A stretch of DNA of 64,000 nt. Origin: Sphagnum magellanicum. Taxonomy: Eukaryota > Streptophyta > Sphagnopsida > Sphagnales > Sphagnaceae. The stretch is taken from NCBI GenBank assembly GCA_021904315.1, contig CM038920.1, positions 18,104,001 through 18,168,000 on the forward strand, in the 5' to 3' direction. Positions 22,173 to 33,819 of the stretch are shown one piece after another. The notes below the pieces were generated by a model, which saw only the letters and a program-made list of their open reading frames with translations, was not told the origin of the DNA and did not search any database. The translations under genes and the position numbers were made by a program. Position 1 is the first letter of the stretch. Every line of letters starts with the position of its first letter.

Positions 22173-23802
22173 TTCAACAATACAATTAATCATTTAAAAT
22201 GTGTAGTTCTTGCAAGTGATAAACTCCCAAAACCCCTCAAAACATCAAAGATATTCATTAGTGTTCTTCAAAACAAAACCTATGTGCATTGAGTGTTTGG
22301 ACTTTGTAAAATTACCAGCAAACCTACTTAGGAACTAAATGAAGAAATGCACTCAAAGGATCTACAAATGTTTATTTTAAACACATGTTTCAAAACAAGA
22401 AGATTGCAAAAAATGCTTGGATCCAAAATGCATAGCTCCACAAGGCATAATCAAGAGTTCTACATTGTTCTTCGAGCTTGAAACTTGGGTATTGTGTGTA
22501 CACAAAATAACAATTGAACCGCACCATAGATTAATTGATAATGTTGTAAACCATTTCTATTCACATGATAAGGAATTTGCAACATTTGAACCATGTTGGA
22601 TACATGTAAAACTTAAAATTGACAGTGTTGATAAACTATGAGGGTATACGTTTCCCCATAAATAGGATTGTACACTTGACTTTGGAAGGCAAAATCCTTG
22701 AGGCTAGGTAAATTTTAAAAATTCATGTTTTTTTAACAAGGTTGGATATTTTTACAAGATTTTCATTATGGGCCTTAGCTTTAATGTTGCCAACCTTTTT
22801 GCAACCTCAAAATCCATAAATTGACCAAATTTAAATGTCCTTAAATGAATGGCCAATATTCTTTTAAAAAATCTTGACTTTTTGGTCTTGTTTGTTGTAA
22901 AGATTGATTCACATAATCTCCTATTGGCTAATATAAATAAATATGGCCTTTTTGCATTTTATGAGTCTAAAAGCTCAAGGATTCATAGGTTTTTATAATC
23001 CTTTCAAGTCCTTAAAATCATTTTTTCTTTTGTTACAATCCCAAACTTTTTTGTTTTAGGACTTAAATGGACATCAAATTTTTACCAAATGTTTGATTAT
23101 TTTACATAATTCATTTAATTTGAATGTCTTCTTTAAGAAATTTACTTTGAATTATAAAATAAGCAAAATTTTGAGTCCTAATCGACCTTGGAAATTACAT
23201 ATGTCTAGGAATTTTTCATGTGTGATAGTACTTTTGTGGTCTTTGATTTTGAATATACCTTAATGGAACATGTCATTATAATTACAAAATTGGTACATTG
23301 AAACCAAGTTTCAATTTGGGGACTATGTGAACTATTGGTTCTAGGGGCTATCATAGCACATGTTCCTAAATTCAAAGAAGGTGGTTTGGACCTTATAAGA
23401 CGCAATATTGCTTACCTAACAATACAATTTTATTTTTTGCTATTCATAAATTCAATTTTAACTAGGTTTTAGTAAATTTCAACAAATTGAAACCCAACTA
23501 GTTCATAGATGATAGCACATTGCAACTTGTACTTCCTAAACTTAATGACCTGACTACAAAAGGAAACTATTGAAAATGAAAATTCTAAATTAGTACATGT
23601 TGAACCGACTATTAATCATTAGAATGACATGCCTATTGGTATAAGCATGTAGATGTCTATTCCACATAGATCTACAACCCTAAATGACATGTCTATTGAT
23701 AGCCACAATGTTTTTATCAATTGTCAAAATTGTATAAAGAGCCATTGTGCCATTTAGTGTTTTTTTTTTTCTTTTTTTTCCCCTTGGAGTGATACTTGAA
23801 GC
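22173..23802. other. Mostly anonymous, with one short open frame at 22417-22641
   Basis: The 22417-22641 frame (74 codons, FFELETWVLCVHKITIEPHH and NVVNHFYSHDKEFATFEPCW) is protein-like and on the strand of the 24-kb element, so it may be another remnant of an extra frame, but it is unidentified. 22642-23800 is AT-rich with no coherent frame; short runs near 23340-23420 (VPKFKEGGLDLIRRNIAY) are too brief to assign. Confidence 0.3.
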
Positions 23803-26215
23803 CATGAATGAGATCACTTTAGATAGGTTGAAAAGAGAGGCTAAAGAAAAGGAGTTTGAAAAAAAAAGCCAAAGTGCAAGGAGATAACAAATTGAAAAGG
23901 AGAAGGTGGAACAAGCTAGGTTCACAAAAGCATACATTGAACTTTCAGTTTCACAAAAGCCAATATAAAAAGAACATAGAACTTTCAAACAACAAAAGCA
24001 AAGTCAAAACTCAATGAAGAGCTTGAAAAACTTTTTAGTTTTTTCGACAACCTATGAGATTTTTTACCTTGACACATGTTATAGTGATTTCAAACTCTAA
24101 AGAAGAACCAAATCTTTTTGCTCATCAACTTGTTGCTAAGGAATAACGATAAGAAGTACCTAAGCAAGGAAAATAATAGAAAAACAAAAGTTGTAATAGC
24201 CAACCACAAGTAACCTTGGAAAAAAAAAATCAAGATTTTTTTCAAGAAGAACTAGTGAGAATCATTAATCCTCAATGCCCAAGATCCCATGCAAAGTCCA
24301 TGATGAAAGGGAATAGGAAGGTTTGTGGAGGAGTTAATTATGTTTGAGAAACCTAAAAGGAAATGTCTAGCATCTAAGGCAAAGGAGATCCAAAAGATGT
24401 TAGATTAGATCAAAATGGAACCTATTGAATAAAAATGGGTGAAACAAGTCAATTTGGAAGGGCTCTTCAACGTTCAATGGACCACGCCAAAAGAATACCT
24501 ATTGAAGGAGTTTTTACAAACTTGGGAGGTCACAAAAGATGGCAAAATTAAAGTTCAAGTATGGGGAAAGAAGATTGTCAGTGATCAGTACTCATTCATG
24601 AACAACTTGCATTTCCTCTAAAGGGGTTGTTGACGATGCCAATTCTTCAATAAAAAAAACAAAAGTTGTTTTGAAACAACTTGTAAGCACCAATGTTTTT
24701 GATGTTGAAAACGAATAATGGAATGTAATTCACATGAAAGTTTCATTTTCAATTTGTAACCATTTTGTAAATAATTTACCAAAGGGAGCAACATTTAACC
24801 TATTTTAACAACCATGTAGCCATAATATTTGACCTAAAAAAATAAAGCCCAAAAGCTTAATTGGTGTTCTATTGTTCTAATGTACATGCTAGTAGAACTT
24901 AATCAATGGACAAACGCTAGAAAAAAATTATAGAAATAACAAGGTTATAATTTTTTTTTAAGACATGTTCTAAATGTTTTATTGAGGAAGTGATTTCCTT
25001 TATTAAAAGTGCCTGCACCAAGTATAACAACCCATGATGAACTTGTACTAACAATAAGTCAATTTCAACAGGTTATTGAAAAATGTGGAATTTCACTTGA
25101 ACTTCTAACTAGGGAGCAATTTTTGAAAGAGAAAAGACTCGTATAGTTTATAACAACATCACATTTACTTTTAACATTACAAAATGAGCATGAGTGAATG
25201 GCCAAAAACTACAACAAGATGGAACAATCTAGTATGCAACAAGAAAAAACCATAATTGGTTTGGAACAAAGTTATCAAGAGTAGAAGGAACAACTTGTTT
25301 TAGCTAACAAAAAGTTAGAAAAACAAACTCAAATTTTGTGTGTTCTAATCCAAGATTAGAAGGGGCAATTGGAATTTGCAAAGGTATAACTAAACAAACT
25401 AACCCAAGTTTCACTTGTTAAAATGCATAACAAATTGAAACAATTAGAATAATTGTTGTTGGATAACACCTTGCTTAAGGTCCAAAACCAAGCTTTGGTT
25501 AACAAAAATCCCAAATGGAAAGAGTGGTGGCAAACAATGCAAGAATTCACAAAAGATCAAATCCAAGAAAACATGGTATTAGTTTGAGCTCATGAAAAGG
25601 TCTATCAATTGGAACAACAAGCCTATTGAACCACCTTTGGACAAATTTTAAGTATGATCCACCTACTTTTCTATGTGGAAATTAGGACTAACATGAAGAC
25701 AATAGGTGCAACATCATCCATCTTTGGATCTAATAAAAAAACAACAACCTATTGTAACCACCCAACTTGTTAGTTTAGTTAGAGGTTGAAAAACATGTTT
25801 AAAAATTATACCTTTACCTATTGTGACCATTGTTGTACATGTTGGTGTTATTGTTGAACCTGTTGATACTCCATCATTAATTTATGATCAATAGTAGGGT
25901 AGAACCATTAATTTTTTAATCTATTACCATACCCTTGACCCCACCTTAGATAGGTGTAGGTCTAGAAATCATTTTGATTTCTAGCACACCTCATGCATTA
26001 GGGTTATTTGTTACTTTTACAATGACCTTTGTGGAGACATTTGTTCAATTGGAGTCTATAATAAAAATTGGTACCCAACTCATAGGTAATGTTGAACTTA
26101 CAGAGTGAATTAATGTTAAACCATTTGAAAAAACTACAAACTAACTTATTGAGATACCAAAAACTATTGATTAAACTTAAAATTATTATTTCAAGGATGA
26201 AATATAGTTTGAAAG
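23803..26215 (+). pseudogene. ORF-Y: second extra frame, charged and coiled-coil rich
   Basis: Unrecognised family. It opens with a Lys/Glu-rich stretch at 23803 (MNEITLDRLKREAKEKEFEK). Frame 1 from about 24331 reads FEKPKRKCLASKAKEIQKML, then MEPIE and KWVKQVNLEGLFNVQWTTPK up to 24621. After about 0.4 kb of frame changes, frame 1 resumes at 25021 and stays coherent to about 25640 as a Gln/Glu/Lys/Leu-rich, probably coiled-coil segment (NKMEQSSMQQEKTIIGLEQ, LANKKLEKQTQ, LVKMHNKLKQLE). It is broken only by stops that look like former CAA, CAG or CGA codons. Short coherent pieces continue to 26215, right at the polypurine tract. The position just before the 3' LTR suggests it belongs to the element. 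Confidence 0.55.
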
Positions 26216-26220
26216 GGGGA
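26211..26220 (+). other. Polypurine tract of the 24-kb element
   Basis: GAAAGGGGGA ends three bases before the TGTT start of the 3' LTR. This is the expected place of the plus-strand primer in LTR retrotransposons. Confidence 0.75.
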
Positions 26221-26223
26221 TAA

Positions 26224-27026
26224 TGTTACCCAAATATTATATGTAACATGTGACAAAACCTAACATGTGATAAAATTTGATAGGTGATAGGTCAACATGT
26301 AGTTAATTTATAAGTAGTTGACATAACATGTAGTTTGCAAAACAAGTAAATGTTAACATCTAATTAACTTTTGAATTTTTTTGGGACTATTAATGTATAT
26401 ACTAGTTAGTTACTATTTAAATAGTCTAATCAAATTGTTTATTTTTTAATTAACATGTATATAAGTAGGATAAGGATAAAAAAAGAAGGGATTAAAGACT
26501 TTGGAAATTAAAGATTTAAAAACTTCTATTTTGTCGTTTTAGATTTGCAATGGAGAACATAGACTTTCCACTTTCAATTATATATTTTTTAGTTTTGCAA
26601 CTTGTATACATTTTTAATTTATATTTTTGATTCATACATGGGTCCAAACTCTTTAAGGTGTACCAAAGTCTTGTGATAGTGTCACCCTTTTCTATCTTTT
26701 TTACCTAATCCTTTTTTATCATGTAAAAGCACATTTATGGATGATTATATTAGAATTTAGAATTGTAATGGTTTAAAATATAGTCCTTCTAAAATATTTG
26801 ACAACTTTTGATTCATTATTTTTTATAAGGGTCAAAATATAGGATAAAAAAGGACTACAATAAGGACTAGGCCCTTTTCATCTTGTGTGGTACACATTAA
26901 AAGATTTTCACCTACATAGGATTTAGAGATTTTTTTATTGAATGTACTTGTTGATGATTAATTGAACTTGTTTTGGAAATAGAAGACTTGCAAAGAACTT
27001 TGATGATAATTCGTAGAAAATTAACA
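26224..27026 (+). repeat. 3' LTR of the 24-kb element, with a nested MITE
   Basis: 803 bp, starting TGTTACCC and ending TTAACA. Without the 272-bp insertion at 26641-26912 and its duplicated target it is about 525 bp, matching the 518-bp 5' LTR. The flank TTGGT follows at 27027. The insertion is absent from the 5' LTR, so it arrived after the retrotransposon integrated. Confidence 0.85.
26641..26912. mobile_element. 272-bp MITE inserted in the 3' LTR
   Basis: The left end GGTCCAAACTCTTTAAGGTG is an imperfect inverted copy of the right end (reverse complement GGTGAAAATCTTTTAATGTG); both continue TACC. Flanks are TACATG and TACATA, consistent with a short target duplication with one change. 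A related copy lies at 42915-43103. There is no coding capacity. The superfamily cannot be fixed from these ends. Confidence 0.75.
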
Positions 27027-28421
27027 TTGGTTATGAGAAAAAAAAACTTGAAAATCCAATTTCATGAATGATTACAAGTTAAATGAATTTTCTGAATAAG
27101 TTCGTCATTCAACCAACATGTTATCATGTTATTACTTTGGTGCTTAAATGAAGCACATTATTCAAACTGAAATGGAATATCAATGAATATGAACATCAAA
27201 TTTCCCCCACCCCCAAAATCATTGGAGCAATAGCTGCCACTAAGTTTCAAAATGTCATCCATGGATGAGAAGCACCAAGTATTAGTTTCCCACAAGCTTA
27301 AGGCTCTCTTAACCTATTCATAACTGAAACACCTCTCAGCATTCACTTTTGGGAAATGCCCCCATGTAAGGCACAACAAGGCCTCCCACCATGGTTTTGG
27401 CTCGTCTTGGTAATTTACAGGGGATATATCCTGGGCCTCAGGGTTTGTTGGAGAGTATTACCTGCTGCCAGCACAATACCGTAAACTTTTTTGCTAATGT
27501 GCATCTATTCTATTGGTGCAAGTTAAATGAAGTTCACAAGGTCTTTTTGAGTGTTTGGGTGGTTCCTTACGTTTATGAAGAAACTCCAGTTCCAGTTCTG
27601 TAAAAATATTAGAACGATTCTGGTTCCAGTCATAAGTGGAACCAGAAAACCAGGTTTGGGGTCCAGTTGTGTTTTAAATAAAAGTTCCAGTTCTGATTGT
27701 AGTTTTGATTTTCCGAGTTCAAAAACCAAACCCAGTTCAAGGTAATCTGGACTGGGATTGGAGGTTAATTGCCCATTAAAAATGGTTGGCCCCTAAATCT
27801 AGACCTTTTATTCAATTCTTTTCAAAAAATCAGTTCCAGCCATAAACGAAACTAGGAATCTGATTTTGAAGTCCAATTCCTCCAAAATATAAACTCTAGT
27901 TTCAATTTTGCAACATTTCATTGCATTAAGGGGGAAGTATTCATAATTACAACATTCAAATTTAGTGTTAAATGTTTGTTTCTTCCCATCATTAAATAAT
28001 AAATATGAAACTATATAGGACAACAGAGCATATAATGTCACACATGGACCAATCATTTTGGTCGATCAACTTGAAACAATCATTTTCTTTTGCAAAATCT
28101 TTTGATACCCATAATATCTAACTTTTTTTTGCACGAGTTGAAATCATTTCCAGACCTATGTGATATAGGTATGAAAACGCTCAAAATGGCTTTGAAATAA
28201 GTGAGAAAATTGACCAAGTACAGCAATATCAGTACATGTTTGGGCAGATCTGGCAAATATCAGTACATGCTACTATGGACCCTATGGTTAAAGGGCATCT
28301 TTGTGTGTACATTAGTATCTGCTGGCAATGTTCTTCTCTTCCTGAAGTTCAGAGAATGTGGAAAGCACTCAAGTACAAAATGTTGGGAAAGTCCCTCATA
28401 GCAAACTCTGGGGAACGGGCA
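27027..28421. other. Anonymous DNA with a GGTTCCAGTT-rich patch
   Basis: 27540-27860 contains many variants of (G)GTTCCAGTTCTG and AACCAGAACC on both strands, a pattern often seen in short non-autonomous plant transposons; I could not fix its ends. Frames at 27391-27745 fall in or next to that patch and are not supported as genes. The rest shows nothing. Confidence 0.4.
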
Positions 28422-28511
28422 ACAATAACGCTTTATAAACATGTTCTTGAGTTTTGGCCAAGCTATGGGGGAACAATAACACTTTATGAACATGTTCATG
28501 AGTTTGGGCCC
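28422..28511. repeat. Two copies of a 51-bp direct repeat
   Basis: ACAATAACGCTTTATAAACA at 28422 and ACAATAACACTTTATGAACA at 28473, each continuing TGTTCWTGAGTTT, form a 51-bp tandem duplication just left of the MITE at 28519. Confidence 0.8.
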
Positions 28512-28518
28512 AGGGTAA

Positions 28519-28869
28519 GAGCATCTCCAGTGATGCTCAGTATGTGATCCTGCGAATATATTTTTCACATTCAAGTTTAGTTCTCTACTCTTTACAACCC
28601 CACCCGTAAACGTGACACTGGGACAGCAAATAGGTAGGGCGTAGGAAACCACTTGGACCAATCTTATGATGGGCCAATCACAAGCACTGAGCAGCAATTA
28701 GATCATATTAATTACACTCTTTTTTCAGGTGCACACGCTGCTGCGCCTTTTACGTGCGCAACTATGCGGCGCCAAAACCATTTTCCTGAGCCAAACCCGC
28801 ATAGGTTGGATTTTCTTTCATCCAATTGTACTGTGCACGATCACATACCGAGCACTGCTGGAGATACTC
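28519..28869. mobile_element. PIF/Harbinger-like MITE with TAA target duplication
   Basis: 351 bp. The left end GAGCATCTCCAGTGATGCTC and the reverse complement of the right end GAGTATCTCCAGCAGTGCTC are inverted repeats that stay alike for about 36 bp (next GTATGTGATC). TAA flanks both ends (28516-28518, 28870-28872), the 3-bp target typical of PIF/Harbinger. GC content is higher than the surroundings. The frames crossing it (28260-28697 on the minus strand, 28653-29009 on the plus strand) extend over its borders and are chance openings. Confidence 0.8.
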
Positions 28870-28872
28870 TAA

Positions 28873-29543
28873 GTACAATAATTTTTCTAATAGCCAAACA
28901 TGGCTCAACGAATAAAACTGGTCCCAGCAGTATTCAACCCTTTTTTCCTCTTTGGGAAGGAATTGAAAACATTGGGCCACATGATTTGGATACGGGCATA
29001 AAATCTTGATGCTTGGTTCTAGTGACTTACTTTGAGGGAACTGGGGTAGAATTGGCAGGCTGGTGGATATGGGGAAAAAGCCAAAGCAAGCAAACTCACC
29101 AAAGGATTTTGTACACTCTCTTCAGGGTTTTCTTTTTTCATATTTGTGATGTAGCTAAACTGGAAATAATCAATAATACAGTTTAGCCAAATTTCACTAT
29201 AAATAGGATATCAACATAAGAAAGTGTAAGGTACTTCAGAAATTACTGTCGAAATGTGGCAACTAGAAAACCAAAAAAAAACATATTTTAAGCCCTTTGG
29301 AAATTTCTCTTAGCCAAGTTGCTAAATTTAGCCAGAGAAAAAAAGGTTGACTCTCTTTGTGTAGGGCTACCTTATAAAGAGACCCCTGTCCTTTCATATT
29401 GGTCATCACTTACGCCATTATCATTATTTTGATGTCATAGTTGTGCTTTTTCAAGTGTAAGGTGTAGAGCTGCTGAACATGGGCATATATTGTTATTATG
29501 AGCACTTTTTTGACCCGCAACAGTTTTTTAATCGCCATATTTT
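28873..29543. other. Anonymous DNA
   Basis: No gene, repeat or clear element end found. The sequence is somewhat less AT-rich than average. Confidence 0.45.
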
Positions 29544-30575
29544 GACCTAATATACTTTATTAAAATGAGTTTCCATGCACATTGGCCAATGTTTATTGGG
29601 GCCCTAGATACCATAAAGCAATGTAGGTCGGGCTAGAAGTCAAACCCAACTTTAACTTTGTGAGCTAGCATGACCTCACTTCAATCCTCGTGCCTTGTGA
29701 TAGCTCAGAATTTCCATAAGAGGGGGTCCAGCCTTAAAGAATAGTAGCTTTGCTTTCTATTCGTGGTAACTTTGCCATGATCCTTGTGCTGGCCAATAAT
29801 TTTGGAAAGAGCTTTCAACTGCTGAAATGGTATCCATACGCCAAGCCAAAAGGTATGGCACCTCTGTTTTTATTGGTGACATTACCTCCATGGACCGCAG
29901 TGAACCAGCACCCACCGGTGCACCGTGAAGTATGCACTGGTGGGTGCTTTTGCTCGTTACTTCTCTGACCTGTAGCCAGATTACCTGAGACCCACTTACC
30001 TCCAAAAATGGAAAAAAAAACCTCTGGTTGACCATCAACCTTTGTTCATAACGTGGCACAAAGCACATTTCAAGAGTTGAACTGATCTGCGTCAGCAACA
30101 GACTTCGACCTTTCCACCCAAATGATCATGCCTAAACCAAACTTTGACCTAATTTCCGTGCACATTGGCCAATGTTTATTGGGGCCCTAGATACCATAAA
30201 GCAATATTGGTTGGGCTAGAAACCAAACCCAACTTTAACTTTGTGGGCTAACATGACCTCACTTCTCTGCTTGTGCCTCGTGATAGTTAAAAAATTCCAT
30301 AATAATTTTTGACTCATAAGAGGGGGTCCAGCCTTAAAGGATGGGAGCTTTGCTTTCTATTGGTGGTAACTTTGCCATGATCCGTGATCACCTCATTTCA
30401 AAGCTTGTAATTACCTTCTGATGGCCAATAATTTTGGAAAGAACTTTTAACCACTAAAATGGTACCCAGAGGCCAGGCCAAAAGGGATGGCACCTCTGTT
30501 TTTATTGGTGACATTACCTCCAAGGGCCGCAGTGAACCAGCACCCACCAGTGCACCCTGAAGGATGGATGGTGAG
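29544..30575. repeat. Two tandem copies of a block of about 0.4 kb
   Basis: Copy 1 (about 29544-29945) and copy 2 (about 30145-30575) share long stretches, including CACATTGGCCAATGTTTATT, AGAGGGGGTCCAGCCTTAAA, GTAACTTTGCCATGATCC, GGCACCTCTGTTTTTATTGG and CCGCAGTGAACCAGCACCCA. The block starts are about 583-600 bp apart, and about 0.2 kb of unrelated sequence lies between. Copy 2 carries about 20 extra bases after CCATAA and a longer insert before GGCCAATAATTTTGG. The unit may be part of an unclassified element. Open frames here (29750-29968; 29757-30098 minus) are not supported. Confidence 0.8.
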
Positions 30576-31600
30576 TGGTCAGGAAACAGTTTTCTGTTCG
30601 GTTCCAGTTCCCTAGCTAACCATGGTTAGCTCAGTTGCTTTTTTATTCTACCTACCTACCAACAACCCACAAGCAGATTGTTAGTAGGTAGAAAAAAGCA
30701 GTCCTTACCTATGTATCAACCATGTACTTACCTAGTAGATACCTATTTTCCTATCTATTTACCTATAGATGAGACCTATTTCCTGCAGAATTGGTTACCA
30801 AGGGGAGTCCAAATATTAACTCAGATGAGCTTCACCCACAACTGAGTAATAATGGGCATCCAGTGGATGGTGCGCTGTTGACTGCTGGTTCCCTGTGGCC
30901 ACCTCCAACAGCCAGCCCTCTTGAGACTCAAGAGACCAAAACTAAACAATTGCAATGACTTAAATGTAACTTGGTCTCCAATGCAAGTATGGCAATGCAT
31001 GTTACTGGTGATAATCAGTGTTCACTTGCTATGGAGTATTTTATGTATCAGTCTGGTCCTGGTGCATCGGACTTAGCAAAAATGAAATATCAGTCCAATT
31101 TTGGTACCAGAGAATTTTCAAAAAGTAAGTCACACTCTGGTATACCTAATGCATTCACTAGGAGTTGGTGGTGCAGTGGTATCAATAATGATATATTCAT
31201 AGTTGTACCAGATGGCATATGCAATGACCAATGGTATCAACATTGATTTTTCAAAATATCAAGTTTCAACAATGCGTCAAGTATAGTTTTAAGACGGAGA
31301 GAATTCAAACATAATATGAGATGAAAGATAAAGCATTATTTTTAACATCATAGATTCAACAAAAGAGTGTGTGTAGATGGTTTTTGTTATACATATCAGG
31401 TAAGTGTAAGTGTATAATTTTCATTTTATGCATAAGTGTAAAATCATGTTAGATTATTTCATCCCATGTAAAACAGGATAATTGTAAGTTTCAATTTTTA
31501 GAAAGACACATTTATACAATTTTACACACCTTGTAAAATCATATAAAATAATTTAAACGAATGAATAAACACAACACACAATAACATATGAAATATTGTA
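30576..31600. other. Anonymous DNA with a CCTA/TAGG patch
   Basis: 30640-30780 holds CTACCTACCTACC followed by TAGTAGGTAG and more ACCTA units, so it can pair with itself. The frame at 30971-31246 (91 codons) is plausible only by length; it has no recognisable motif. Nothing else is seen. Confidence 0.4.
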
Positions 31601-33574
31601 TTTCTTTCTTCGTTCTCTCTCTCTAGAGTTCATGATGATAGTTGTATGGTATTTGGTTCATAAAGAAAAAAGAAAAAAAAGGGGAAAGGGTCAAGTGGTA
31701 GGCATGAGGAGAGAAGAGGGATGTAGGTAGATGAGAAGAGAGAGCTAGGTAGAGAGGAATGATATTTTGAAAAAATAAAATCATTGTGATTTTGTGAGAT
31801 ACTCGTGTTGTTCCCCTTTGTCTAAATGTTGTTTGCAAGTGCAATTGATGATGTTGTTGTCATCTTACAAATTTTGTGTGTGTTGAAAGCTCCAATTCCT
31901 TTCATTTGACTAATTCACTTTTGTTTTAGTAGATTCTTCTAATGCATGGAAAGTTTAAACTTACACTTGATCCAATGAAAGGTGGTTTTGGAAACTAGGC
32001 CAAAATGTGTAAAAATTTCTTCATTTACATATTATCCATATCTCCTTCACATTCAAATCAAGGGAGGCTTATTCAAGCTATCTTGTGGCATGATTTTGAG
32101 GCCAAATCAACGTTGTTAATTTTACAACATTCCCATGAGTTCCCTAGTAACAATTTCGTCACCTTCAATGGAAGATAACAAGTTATCAAGAGTAGATTCC
32201 AAGCCAAATCACACCTTTGAGTTTGGGCACACCCAAGGCCTTGTTAGGACTTAGAATCCACCTTAAGTAGTAGGTTGTTATCCAATACATAACTTGTTGC
32301 ACTATCTATTTTGACATTATTTGATAAATTTTCCTAGGTGGGATAAGTAGTCACATGCTACTTTTATTTTAGTATACTTTGTTGACTTTTTGAAAACATC
32401 AACAATGTAGGATGTTTGCACCTAGGGAATCCATGATGAAAACAACCAATTACATTTTGGAATAACTCTTAGTCAAACTCATTACTACCTAATATAACGT
32501 TGCCTGATATGTTCCCTAGGTGGAATGGTCGCTATCATAATATGTTGCATGTTTGATAACTTTTATAACATCTAAATTATCCAATTTCAACTATAAGTGG
32601 ATTTCAATTGTCTTCTTTGGGGAATCCCTTTTCACCAATTGTTGCATTGTTTAAAATTGTAGCAAAAGTTTCTTTCAACCACAAATTTACTATCATGCAC
32701 TCAAATAATTTACCTCACACAAGACTTCAACTCTTTTAATTTGTAAAAGCTTGACAATTTTCTGTTAATGTAGGCACTTTATCGAACATAGATTACCTTT
32801 ATGTGACAATGGTCATTCCATTTCCTATGTGGGGATTACACTTTTCATAAAGCATGCCTAATTTCCATATAGGCTTGGCAATTTCAAGAAAGCCCATGGA
32901 CCAATGCATTACAAAACTATAGGTTAACACAACCTTTACTCCAACCTTTCAAACCCTTGTTTTGGAAATGCCTTGGCTTGTGGTTTTACTTACCACCAAT
33001 ACTTAGGATAGTCTAGGTAAGCACTTTGACTAAACTTGTAGGACCTAAGTTGAAATAAACATAAATGAAGGAATAGAAGAGATAAACTAAAATGGGACAT
33101 GAGGTATTTGAAATTATGCTAGATTGTAGCCAAATTAACCTATACTTTTCAATCTTCATACAACAAGTTCTAATGGGTGTCACCCAAAGAAATTTTTTTG
33201 GTTATAACGACAAATCTTCCACATGAAATGAATATGAGAGCTTATGATAAGTTATCAAAACACTTAATGTACCCTATAATGGGTGTGGCCTTGAATTAGT
33301 TGTGGAAAACATGTATGAAATGTGAATCAATGGTAGAGAAAACCAATTATGTTTTGGAATAGTCCTCAATACAACCACCAAACAAAATAATGGTTTACCC
33401 CTAGCAAGTTTTACTCATTTCCAAATGGAACAAACCACAAGCTATTGCATTGCAGGTATTGGTTTTGGTCTCATATTTAGAGCCCATGGGACCCACCACC
33501 AATCAATGCACTAGTTGGAGAAAGACCGTTCTGGGTTTCATTTGGGAAACCAACCCATCAACCCATCTTTTGGG
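31601..33574. other. Anonymous DNA, weak internal repeats
   Basis: 31600-31760 is marked by CTCTCTCT and then purine-rich GAAAAAAGAAAAAAAAGGGG and GAGAAGAGRGA text. Similar phrases (AACCAATTACATTTTGGAAT near 32440 and AACCAATTATGTTTTGGAAT near 33341; CCTAGGTGGRAT near 32334 and 32514) suggest old internal duplication of a transposon-derived segment. No coding region is recognised. Confidence 0.35.
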
Positions 33575-33655
33575 GTTACTAACCTAGCCCCACCTACACC
33601 TTACCCCCCCTCCCCCCAACCCCTCCCACCCACCTTTAGTTTTGAACCTCCTTCC
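33575..33655. repeat. C-rich tract
   Basis: About 80 bases with runs such as CCCCCCCTCCCCCCAACCCC, sharply different from the AT-rich context; the minus strand could form G-quadruplexes. The overlapping frame 33515-33733 owes its Pro-rich text to this tract and is not called as a gene. Confidence 0.65.
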
Positions 33656-33819
33656 TTCTTGCTCCCCTTTGCCCTTTGCAAAGCTCTTTTGCCATTGCCA
33701 TTGTTGGGTTCCCTTTTTTTCCTCCTTGTGTAGGGTTTGGGAGATTTCAACAATGCAAGGTTATTGTTATCTTCATTTTGATCATCTTGAATATGGTTTT
33801 TTTTTGTGTGTTTGAGTTC

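Larger units (their letters stand above)
2584..27026 (+). mobile_element. Decayed giant Ty3/gypsy-type LTR retrotransposon, about 24.4 kb
   Basis: Two related LTRs lie in the same orientation at 2584-3101 and 26224-27026. Both start TGTT and end TTAACA, and they sit inside a near-perfect 5-bp target duplication (CTGGT/TTGGT). A TGG-starting primer-binding site follows the left LTR and a GAAAGGGGGA polypurine tract precedes the right one. Between them, remnants follow the Ty3/gypsy order: gag with zinc knuckle, aspartic protease, reverse transcriptase, RNase H, integrase. Two extra reading frames (ORF-X and ORF-Y) follow integrase. The LTRs look roughly 80-85 % alike by eye, which makes the insertion old. 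Every frame is broken by stops and frameshifts, so the element cannot code for itself now. At least one CACTA element and several arrays lie inside, so the original length was shorter. It is possible that the inner part combines more than one retroelement. Confidence 0.85.

Noticed and set aside
28260-28697. 145-codon open frame on the minus strand
   Set aside because: It runs across the 51-bp repeat and the left border of the Harbinger-like MITE, so it cannot be an old gene; no motif is seen.
33515-33733. Pro-rich 72-codon frame that might be a small gene
   Set aside because: The Pro/Leu text comes from the C-rich tract and T-rich flank; no other coding evidence.
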